The translations under genes were made by a program, and so were the position numbers. 64,000 bases of DNA from Zychaea mexicana (Eukaryota > Mucoromycota > Mucoromycetes > Mucorales > Lichtheimiaceae): positions 124,001 through 188,000 of the forward strand of contig NW_026516704.1 in assembly GCF_025766255.1 (NCBI RefSeq), written 5' to 3'. The notes under the pieces are model-generated. The model worked only from the letters and a program-made list of their open reading frames with translations, was not told the origin of the DNA and made no database searches. Below are positions 54,926 to 64,000 of this stretch, one piece after another; within the stretch, counting starts at the first letter, position 1, and every line of letters starts with the position of its first letter.

Positions 54926-57529
54926 TTGAGAAATACATAGAGTATTATGCAGCTACCAGCCAAAAATTTTCAAGACTCGGTCTGAGATTTTTCAGACCCA
55001 CACCCTAAATACAGCACTATAAGCATCATTTGAGAAATCGACTAATACCAGCTGATGGGCTGTACCACTTGTTTTTCAAATAAACGAAAAATTGTCAAAA
55101 ATGAGAGACGGGAGTGTTAAATGAGGCGATTTCGGCGAAAAGCCAAAGGCGCGTAACCTATTCTATTTGCTTCAAAACGGCTTGTTTCGATAAGAAATTA
55201 TCTCTGGTCATTTTGATGTTTTTACCCAAGGTTATAGAGAACGACGTGGCAAACACAATGATACCAATTACATTGCTTTGAACGATCGTCATTGTCTGCA
55301 CAAAGGATTTTTTTTGCATCGTTTTCGTAAGCCGCTCATTTTGTCAAACAGTCCTTCCTAAAACAGGTATCGCGGTATAGCTGTTTACATCTGATGAAGC
55401 ATCTTCTATACTTTTTATATAGCTTCTGCTGTACTACTGAGCTGGCACAATTCGTATATGCTGTTATGGGTTTTAGCTTAATTAAAAATTTGCTTATAAC
55501 ATAGTAGGATGTTTTTTGGCGTGTATGCATTAGAAAGCGCCTATCATCGAACTGACGGTGGGGCATCTTCACGTTGCGCTATGTCTTAAGACATTTGTCA
55601 GAACAGATAATACCTACTTATAATTGCTCCGGTGCACATTAGTACCACGCGAAAAGTCCAATATTAAGGGCTTTTGAAAGACCTTGATATTTGTATATAA
55701 AGAGGCAAGGTGGGCCTCCACAGAAGTTGGGGGGGTTTTGGAGATTGGATGCGGTAGTTATGCATGAAGTATCCTGTTTGTGTATGTAAATTTACTATAT
55801 TGGTACAAAAAGCTCCCAGTATATGCAATAGCTACAAGAACAGAACTTCATATTGGTTATGCAACTACTTCATTGGCTGAAGCACACCGAGTGTATGCTT
55901 TGGCTACAAAGAGAAGTCTTTTATGAGTTTTCTTTCACATACACCAGCATGCACCATTCGATGTACCTATAAAATGACAGGTCTCACACTACCACTGTTC
56001 TGCATCATCTTCATAATCCCCCTACAGACCCTTGCATCAAAAGATCATATGTACTTTCTATAGTGCTGTCTTACAAACATATACAGAGTAGCCAAAAATG
56101 CCGCTCTTGTATACATAATTGATATCATGCCGAAACCAATTGGATCTTAAAAGGACGCTATGATGCATTTTATATATACAAACATTCTCATCGCGTATTA
56201 CAAGGCAGCACATATTTTACGATGCTTATTGAATGTGTTTATTTTTCATACTGTTTTAAATGACGATTGCGATCAAGATGAGGTTCATAAAAGTAAAGGT
56301 ATGGTAATAAAGTTGCACAATATAAAATGCGCTAGGGGAGTAATCAACGGTCTCAGTTGATCGTCTTCTCTGTATATATACTTAGACTGCTTCCATGCAT
56401 TATTTCTTACACTTCCTTTTTTTCTGCACGACCTGTTACTTTTCACTACAGTCATGGCTTTTGCACAGGCCACTACTTTCTACAACGCTCTAGTATTCAG
56501 TGCTAAGGGAACGCCAAGTGGATACAACTTCGTCATGCCTTCATAACCTCAGGTGTAAGGTGGTAGGTAAAGTTGGTGTAGAGAAAGATGGATGAAGTAT
56601 CGGTCGGTGATGACTTGCTAGTTGCATAATCTGTTACAAATGTTTGTATCGGATTTTGTGAGTATGCATATATTGAGTACTTTTTAAAGGTTCTTTTCTT
56701 TGGTTCACTGAAATCCCTTTCTCTTCCTCCTCCTTCTTTGATTTTTATTTATGGTCTTGTTGGAAGGTGATCCTCTTGGCTCTTATCCTTTCCTTACATT
56801 TCCTACGACCTATATTGCTAATACTAGTGCACGCCTTCACTATACCATTTCATACAACAAATTTCGTACTTTATGCCTTTTGAAGCTGCCGTCGCTGCCA
56901 AATGTTATATACTAGCTAGAAGAGTGTAAGTTTATCTTTTTTTTATTATAATTATATATACCATTTATCCATAACCCTGACTAACTACAATGTACCATTC
57001 CTCTCACCATGCCGTATGTACACTACGAACTTCTTCATGCCTTGCTAATGTTTCCTAACGTGATGAAATGGAGTGCTACTATTATGGCTGACTCATATGG
57101 ATGATAAGGATCAAGGCCACATATGTATGTATATCTTTATTAGTACTTTTTTCTTATGACATATAACGAGCTTCGTTATCTCCGCACCATTGGTAGATAT
57201 CAAACTGCTCCTTTCGCGGCCGGTCTTAACTCCTTCATCCTGTGAATAATGCATTCTGGATTCTTCACTAACAATCTTCAATGTATCTTTTAGGTATGTC
57301 ATCTCCAAAATCGTCTATGAACATCTCCTTCTGCGCTGTTTTTGTTTTCACTTATAAATTGACTCAACATGCATCTTTCCATAGTAGGATTGCTGTCCTT
57401 TGCACTAGCTCTTCTCAACTACAGCCTTCCTTTTAAAATGATCACATACTGTAGACTTACATTTGATGACGTTCTTTTAATGTTCTATCAAGCATAATCT
57501 TGTACTCGATTTTTGATACGAAATATAAT
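54926..57529. other. Region without recognised genes
   Basis: AT-rich sequence with short frames and no family match. A sequence near 55,655-55,705 (CTTTTGAAAGACCTTGATATTT) resembles the palindrome cluster at 58.15-58.27 kb, suggesting both belong to one dispersed repeat. Confidence 0.4.
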
Positions 57530-58060
57530 AATAAAGACGGTTGTGAACACCTATAATAATATATATATTACACCATGAATATAAAAATCAATAGCATGCT
57601 TTGTCCTTTTACTATATGTGTAAGGGGATTAATTCTTAATCGTAAATCTTTAAAAGGTTTTATTAATTAAAGAAATATCATTGTTTAAAGATATATATGG
57701 AAAAATTAAAAATTATATTATAATTTTTTTATTTTCGAAACTTTTAACTTTTTTTTTAACTTTTTTTTTAATTCTTTAAAAGGTTTATATTTTGTATAAA
57801 TCTTTTTAAACCTTTTAAAATATAATATCTTTTATTGTTTAACTTGAAACTTATAGTGGTAGAACGGTAGTGAGCATCCCCTCCTCTAAGCAAGGAATAC
57901 ATGGACGCAGCTTAGCTTAACTGTGAAAGGAATAACTAAAATTAATTTACTGTTTACAGTAAAATTAATTATTATGGATTGAGCCTCTAATATAAGGAAC
58001 AAAAATATGCAATGTGTAATACTTCTTTTTACGAACCTACTATAGAAGGCACCCAGTCCA
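57530..58060. other. Strongly AT-rich block, possible mitochondrial insertion
   Basis: 57,600-57,845 consists largely of A/T runs with AAAGGTTTTAT/TTTAAACCTTT mirror words, followed by AGTGGTAGAACGGTAGTGAGC, which resembles a tRNA D-arm region, and a less AT-rich stretch. Composition differs sharply from neighbours. A nuclear mitochondrial fragment is possible, but no mitochondrial gene is identified. Confidence 0.3.
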
Positions 58061-58143
58061 TATGCAAGGTATGGTAAGACCGTTATAGATGTCTACATGC
58101 ATGATGTAATCAATCGTAAGCTTGGGGGACTATATGTACATAA

Positions 58144-58270
58144 AAATATTAAGGTGTAAAAAGACCTTAATATTTACTCGAAAAGCTAAATATCAAGATG
58201 TTTGAAAACATCTTGATATCTTATAATAAAGCTGTATATCAAGATAATATCAAGCTTTTTTCTACCCCTT
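58144..58270. repeat. Cluster of perfect palindromes
   Basis: AAATATTAAGGT is followed after 8 bp by its exact complement (about 58,144-58,175), and ATATCAAGATGTTT by its complement after only 2 bp (58,190-58,219). A third, looser ATATCAAG/CTTGATAT pair follows up to about 58,275. Confidence 0.8.
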
Positions 58271-58628
58271 GATATTCCCCTGCAAGCCCAGTGTAGTATT
58301 AGCGATTCTCTCACTAATAAAAGCCCTAGTGCAAATATGTGCAGACAATGTTCTTCCTATTATTTATTGCGGGAACAAAATAGCATAAATTACTGAAACT
58401 AGGCTAATTTTTATATGAGAGAGAGGTAGATATTGAGTACCTATAGTAGGGGTATTCAATTACAAAAATGAAAATTTCATATGAAATGAAAAATCTTGCT
58501 ATTACCAAATACAGTTTTCATTTCAAACCCAATAATTGGGGTACTCAATTACTCAATTTTTTTTTCATTTTCATTCAACTTCCCCTCTTTCAATTCTTCC
58601 ATCAAAACATTCACCTTTGTTCCCAAGT

Positions 58629-59993
58629 ATGCCCAGATACAGTGAAAAACAGCAAAATGAACGTGTCCTGGAAGTTTTGGCATGCTTACAGCAAATCGAG
58701 AGTACGATGGCCATGATTGACGATGATGAAGATATGTCAGGCGACTCTAATAGCGATAAAGATGATGTCTTGCTAATGCATAATCTACTGTTGTCTATTC
58801 CTTGGACGGAAGTGTATAACATAAGTTGCAGTCGCCGATACCTTAATAGAGCACAAAAAGTCGCTTGTGCTCCTAGTAGGATCCACTGGCTTTTTAACGA
58901 GTTGGACGAACAACGATTTATCCAAGAAGTTAGGATGTCTAAAGATGCATTCTTCTTAATTCTCGATTTGATTAAAGAGAATGCAATCTTTGTTTCAAGT
59001 GGCCAGAAACCACAAAAACCTGTATTTGTGCAACTGCTTGTTGCTTTGCGCCGTCTTGGTTTCTACGGAAATGGTGCAAGCATTGGGAATGTTGCCAGAT
59101 ACTTTGGGATTGGAGGTACTACGCATAATAAACTTAGTTGTATACATATGTCTTTACACGTGAGACTTATGTAAGGTAATACGTTTTAGAGGGCTCTGTG
59201 ATCAACTACACAATTAGGTGTATTGAGGCTATCTTCGCTCTTGAAAGTACCTATATCCAATGGCCTAACGATGCAGAAAAGTCCTTGTCCAAAAGTGATC
59301 TATAAGTCGTGGATCCGCTTTTGAAGATTGCATCGGTATCATTGACGGCACTCTTTTTCCCTTTGCAAGCGAGCCTTGCATTCAGCCGCAAAGCTACTTC
59401 TCATATAAAAAGAAGTATGGTATTTCTGGCATTTTGGTATGCAATAGCCAGAAAAAAATCATCTATTCATATGTCGGCTGGCCAGGCTCTACCCACGACA
59501 GCCGCATCTTCAGCAACAGCGCTCTCCGCCATCACCCTGGGCAATACTTTAAGCCTGAAGAGTACCTTCTAGGTGACTCAGGTTTTGAGTGTTTGCCAAA
59601 CGTTATTGTTCCATTTAAAAAGCCACGCAACGGCAGCTTGACAGATGAACAAGAAATGTTCAATTACAAACTTAGCTCGGTAAGAAAGTATACAGTATGG
59701 TGTGCTGTAAGGATATAATTGTATTCACTTAACATTGCGTAACATCAAAGGTACGAATTCGGATCGAACATATGATTGGAATGCTGAAGATGCGCTTCCA
59801 AAGCCTTCGGGAACTGCCGCTGCGCTTGATAGATGAAGAAGATGCGAAGCCAATAATCCATTGGATTAAGGCTTGTTCTGTTCTACACAACATCATAACT
59901 AAGCACAATCTTGAAGACATGTACGACGACGAAGAACTTCAGGCTGTCGTTGATGATCAGCAAGAACAACAACCTGAAAACAACGCGAGTTAG
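58629..59993 (+). pseudogene. PIF/Harbinger DDE transposase with one frameshift
   Basis: From the ATG at 58,629: an acidic N terminus, a helix-turn-helix region (QLLVALRRLGFYGNG, SIGNVARYFGIGEGSV after removing the intron of about 59,119-59,189), then the catalytic blocks GIIDGTLFPFAS (first Asp), GWPGSTHDSRIFSNS (second Asp), LLGDSGF, and RIEHMIGMLKMRFQ (Glu). A second intron (about 59,679-59,751) joins LSS to VRIRIEH. A single-base deletion near 59,300, between SKSD and ISRGSAFEDC, breaks the frame; everything else is intact, so the copy was lost recently. The C terminus is acidic and Gln-rich. Confidence 0.85.
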
Positions 59994-60154
59994 ACAACCC
60001 CGAATAGTGATAGAATGACACCAGGAAAGGCCAGAAGGGAAGAGCTCTTCCATCATATTATTCACAATCACAATTAGATCATTCTATCTGTCATTATGTA
60101 TTGTATATTTGCTCTATCATTATTACTATCATTATTCTCTTTATCGTATCAACA

Positions 60155-61602
60155 TCAATCTTCTACTACTACTACTTCTTCCATCACCTCCTCGTCGCTG
60201 TCATTCTCGCTGTCATCATTGCCGCCCTGATCCTTATCTACAATCTCCTGTAGCTCGCTTGCCAATGACTCGTCATCATCATCGTCAAATACGGCTTTTT
60301 GTATCGCATTGTTGGTGAAACCAGCTTCTAACATTATCTTCATCATTGCTATTTGGTATCACGATCCTAGATCCGTAACTTCTTCGCCTCTAATTGCTGC
60401 CATTGACGATCCATTCGCTCTTGTTGTACTTGTTGATGAATATCTAGCTTGCGTTGATACTCAAAAACATCCATCTTGTGCTTTGCGAGTTCTCGCTTGA
60501 GCTTCAAACTTTCTTCCATGAACCGCTTGCTGTCAATATTTATATCCCAGAGTGTTGCTGCTAAGGGGTTTTTTCTTATTTTTCGGATTTCTTGGATTGG
60601 GCACGAGTCGGTTGTGACGATGAGGCTTGTTGGTGCTGGTGCTGCTGTGGGTTGCCCTCATCAATGTCTTCGCCGTCATCGTCGCCGTATATGTTGTCAA
60701 GGTCATTGTTGAAGCTTGGACGGTGTTGAGTTGGTAAAGAGGGTAATGGTGAAGATGTTGTTATGGCTTCACCTGAGCGGTTTGTTGGCAGGTGCAGAGT
60801 TTCTGAAAGATAGAGGGGGCGACCAGCGTGGTTATCGCTCATTATCTGTTCCAGCTCGTAATAGTAATTGAAGGCGGCTTTAACGTTTTTGTCTATATAT
60901 TTTGCATATAATGTGTTAGCTTCAAACAAGTATACATTGGTCGTTAGTTTGTTCTAATCATTTTGATTACTGCATACCTGTCTTGTCTTCATCAGCTCCA
61001 TTCTCGTCATTGTCAATAGCCCCATCACCATGAGGTCCGCCGCCACCGGTCTCTCCAATCAAGTCATTGGCTTTGTTAAAGTTAGTGATCTATTCGTTTA
61101 ACTTGCACGAAACATGGTGTGCTGTTCGATGGGTTAAACCATGACTGTGCAGCTCTCGGACGATTTCGGTTAAGTATCACCTTTCTAGTGTCCTTCAAAT
61201 TGCCCTTGCTTCCTTGCGTCTTCGAATTTTTGGCCATATTGCTGCCAGTACCTCGGTAGCGTTGGTAGTTACCAGGTTCAAGCAACCATTCCAACAGTAT
61301 TGTCTCAGATGACTTGCTGTTAGGGGTAACGTTATCTTTACTCCATGATTTAGTCTTCTTCTTCTCTGTTATATTAAATGCAATGTTTGTAAATATTAGA
61401 ACTATACACAGCATGACAGCAATATGACAGAAAAAATCATGTTACCTGAAGACTCGTCCGCATTAGATGGACTTCCCTTGCGCCGCTTATTCTTGTTTCC
61501 ATCGTTCGATATTGAACTGCTGTTACTGTTAGATGTAAATAATTGTGATTCCGGGATGACAGTCGCCAAGGATGGTTCAGTGATGGAGTTTTCGCGTTGC
61601 AT
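60155..61602 (-). pseudogene. PIF/Harbinger ORF1, Myb/SANT-like DNA-binding protein, frameshifted
   Basis: Spliced minus-strand gene. An N-terminal Ser/Asn-rich exon from the ATG at 61,602 joins through an intron to KSWSKDN...ILLEWLLEPGNYQRYRGT, then in another frame LTEIVRELHSHGLTHRTAHH, which is the trihelix/Myb-like fold with its Trp and Leu spacing. The frame change near 61,170-61,240 and a TAG at about 61,098 inactivate it. Downstream exons carry an acidic linker (60,929-60,576), a coiled coil ESLKLKRELAKHKMDVFEYQ (about 60,520-60,460), and an acidic end. Such proteins partner the transposase and carry it to the element ends. Confidence 0.7.
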
Positions 61603-62038
61603 GATGTTGATGTATAAGGCCAGAAAAATCAGAAGAGTATGTTTTTGCAAGATATTAAAAAGATATCGTTTACTTACGCGACAAACAAAGTATTTATATG
61701 TTTGCTAACCCTGCTGCGGATCCGATGATTAATGCAAAATGTTAAAGAAAAGATGCAATATTTTGCTAAGGTATGATGTAATTGTCGACTGCGCATACTT
61801 TGCTAAGCTATGATGTAATGGTCGACTGCGCAACACAAAAGAAAATGGCTGCGGTAAAGGTATCACGAAATACCAGAAAAGGGAATGGGTTCATTTTCAT
61901 TTTCATTTTTTGATTTCCTATACGTCCTTATCCAAATGAAAACTGAAAATGAAAATGAAAATTTTCGAGTACCATTTTTAGAAACTGTTCGGATTTTCAT
62001 TTCATACGAAATTTTCATTTTTGTAATTGAATACCCCT

Positions 62039-63340
62039 AGTGTATAAGAAAACATGTAGCTGTAGCGGAGAGAATAATAAAACATCTTGGTATGAGCTGT
62101 CTTTTTTTCTTTTATACTTCAGCATCTTTTATACAAAGAAAAATAAAACATTGTAACAAAGTAATAGTGGTATTTGTAAATATTAACATTTGGCGACGAT
62201 ATATGAAGAGGTGGCAGCTATTTATTAGTAATTATCAGAAAAATACACTGTACTGATAGGCCATTGCAGATCATATCATGTAAAGGTTGCATTGAATGCT
62301 AACCTTACAATATATATATATATCGAGGCATAATACAAACATTGCTGGGTCCTTTTAATAACTGCCAGCTAGCAAAACAAGTCTCTACAATAATTTGTAC
62401 AACAGAGCGATTAATAGGAAGAACATCATCTGCACATATTTGCACTGGTGCAATTTATAGGAAGAACATCATCTGCACATATTTGAACTATCTTGTAGCT
62501 ATACATTTAAATCTCATAATTGAGCACTTTTTCTTAAATATTAATTTAAATCCTTCACAATGGAACTACTGCAGTACAAAAACATATATATTTTGCTTGA
62601 TTTGCAGTATCTCATTACTACGAAGTTGTGATGTCTCAGTAAAGAATGTATAGTAGATGTACTTTATTAGTAGTATATTAAAGAATAGTAGAAAAGAAAT
62701 GATAGTGTATTGCACTGCTGCTTCCTCACATCATTCTAGCTGACATCTTCTATTTCTATATACTTTGAATTGTTATAGGTGTATACCACTTTATAATTTG
62801 CCGATTAACACCTACTTTTATGATGGAATCGCCTTTTAGTGTGAATGTACACAGCGTAGATAAGCTCTTGTGTGATGTCCAATCTACTACAGCTATTTAT
62901 TTATCAGTAAGTAGTATCTGTCATATGAATATAAATTATATGATAAAAAGAGCTTCTTTCTTTTTCGGTCAATGTCACGGCCAAACAGGTCCATCTTTCC
63001 TATTAGCTTTACTACTTTCTACTTTGAAGGCAAAGATATTACACAGCAATACCATATCCATTTCAGTACTTATTTGTGCATATGGTAAAGTATCTTCATA
63101 TTAATCATCGCAATCGGTTTTTGGAGATGCTAAAAACAAAATTCAATGTATTCGACAAGATATTTACTTGACTGTATCATGACTCATATAATATTCGCTC
63201 ACATTAATTTTATATCAGTAGATGCCGTTAGAATAAATATCACAGACCCTTTAGATGCAATCGTATTATAGAAACTTCTATACTTGCCATTTTTGCATAA
63301 ACAAGATCGAGTATTGTTTTTTTATTATTTTTATCTGCAA
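62039..63340. other. AT-rich region without recognised genes
   Basis: Short frames only. Contains one 29-bp direct repeat, listed separately. Confidence 0.45.
62413..62484 (+). repeat. Direct repeat of 29 bp, two copies 43 bp apart
   Basis: ATAGGAAGAACATCATCTGC and the nine following bases occur identically at 62,413-62,441 and 62,456-62,484. Confidence 0.9.
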
Positions 63341-64000
63341 CTAATAGCTGTTGTAGTCAGCATTGCTGCTGTCGCTCTCGCTCTTCAGCTCTGAGTTGTT
63401 CGTGCCACTTTTTTCCTCGTCTTCCTTTTCATCATCATCTGTTAGTGCTTCAGAGCACAACGACACAGCATCTTCACTGTGGGAAATGGGTCGGTTACCA
63501 GGTGTTAAAAAAGAGGTGAAGTTTTTCACCGCCCAAAATGGGTAGTTTTGAAATTTATGCTGCTATTACACCCTTTGAATCCACCTCTACTAACCATTTT
63601 ACAACCACTCTTCAACCACTTTCAAACTTCTTTTTCCCCGATATTTCCTTCAATTTACCTAACCTTTCTCTCCTTTTAACCATATTTTTCAGTTTTACCA
63701 GATGAGATTTAACTGTAATCTACTTTGACTAACTTCTTTTACCCTCCTTTTTGGATACCATAATTATGCATAGTCCTTCCTGCAAGGCTACTACTCAATC
63801 TTTACTATCTTTTAATCCCTTCGTGAAAATATCCAATGCAATAATGTATGATGGTAACGGCGAGTGATATAGCAACTCGCGACATAGTGATGGAAGTAGA
63901 AACGGCAGGTGATAACTTGTAATGACTACTAGATAGAGCAAATTTCATTAGCATATGAGTTATACTCAACCTGACACTTCCATTCCTCTGATATACTTGC
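63341..64000. other. Acidic minus-strand frame and TTNAC-rich tract at the window end
   Basis: A 62-codon minus-strand frame (63,529-63,341) encodes an acidic Ser-rich peptide ending SNADYNSY, possibly the end or start of a transposon protein. Right of it, 63,570-63,740 is rich in TTTACC, TTCAACC and TTTAACC words, resembling the array near 44 kb. Nothing further to the end. Confidence 0.3.

Larger units (their letters stand above)
58448..62038. mobile_element. PIF/Harbinger DNA transposon with intact ends (3,591 bp)
   Basis: Terminal inverted repeats of about 45 bp beginning AGGGGTATTCAATTAC match at all but one position (A/G at base 32). Both ends are flanked by AGT (58,445-58,447 and 62,039-62,041), a 3-bp target duplication as expected for PIF/Harbinger. 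Inside lie a plus-strand DDE transposase and a minus-strand Myb/SANT-like ORF1, arranged tail to tail. Subterminal TTTTCATTTTCATT repeats lie near both ends and may bind the transposase. Confidence 0.92.

Noticed and set aside
57855..57930. Possible tRNA gene
   Set aside because: AGTGGTAGAACGGTAG looks like a D-arm, but no GGTTCRANYCC B box, anticodon stem or acceptor pairing is found at the right distance.

Overview
The window looks like nuclear DNA of a filamentous fungus, most likely an early-diverging one (Mucoromycota). This is inferred from genes split by many 40-100 bp GT-AG introns, poly-Gln/Ser/Pro tracts, and the kinds of transposons present; no rRNA or other taxonomic marker is here. 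Gene models were built by hand from splice signals, reading phase and protein-family sense; exon coordinates are given where the phases close.

Layout. 1-2,570: remnants of a DUF3435/Crypton-like tyrosine-recombinase element and a Tc1/mariner scrap. 2,700-21,130: a compact gene block: a GCP6-like gamma-tubulin complex protein (minus), a 21-exon formin (minus), the GINS subunit SLD5 (plus, divergent from the formin), a C1-domain plus Pex24/dysferlin-domain peroxin-like protein (minus) and a long coiled-coil protein (plus). 21,370-25,575: dead Tc1/mariner and MULE transposases, the latter joined to an OTU protease domain. 25,800-27,386: nothing recognised. 27,387-38,229: second gene block: TRP14-like thioredoxin, an SDR reductase, a VAP/Scs2 ER contact-site protein, an EBP-type sterol isomerase, three disordered LEA-like genes, and a divergent mitochondrial carrier. 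39,400-64,000: transposon graveyard: LINE tail, hAT pseudogene split by a TA-flanked MITE, Ndc10-like Crypton remnant, two tandem Helitron copies (one internally deleted), and a complete-ended PIF/Harbinger element.

How the genes relate. The first block is rich in cytoskeleton and cell-cycle functions: microtubule nucleation (GCP), actin nucleation (formin), DNA replication (SLD5), a coiled-coil protein. SLD5 and the formin share a divergent promoter with three CGCGAAA boxes, the kind of site bound by G1/S factors. The second block has several endomembrane proteins (VAP, EBP, SDR). Three neighbouring low-complexity genes (32,599-35,489) look like one LEA-type cluster: two share a C-terminal signature and flank a DUF3659-like protein.

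The most novel signal I see is a small putative zinc-binding peptide with a CEDC/GHESSES motif, encoded near the 3' end of both Helitron copies although their other sequence has decayed. Also notable are the FH1 region built from four same-phase polyproline exons, the C1-peroxin fusion, and the 20-bp-period TTNACCAGT array at about 43.9-44.1 kb.
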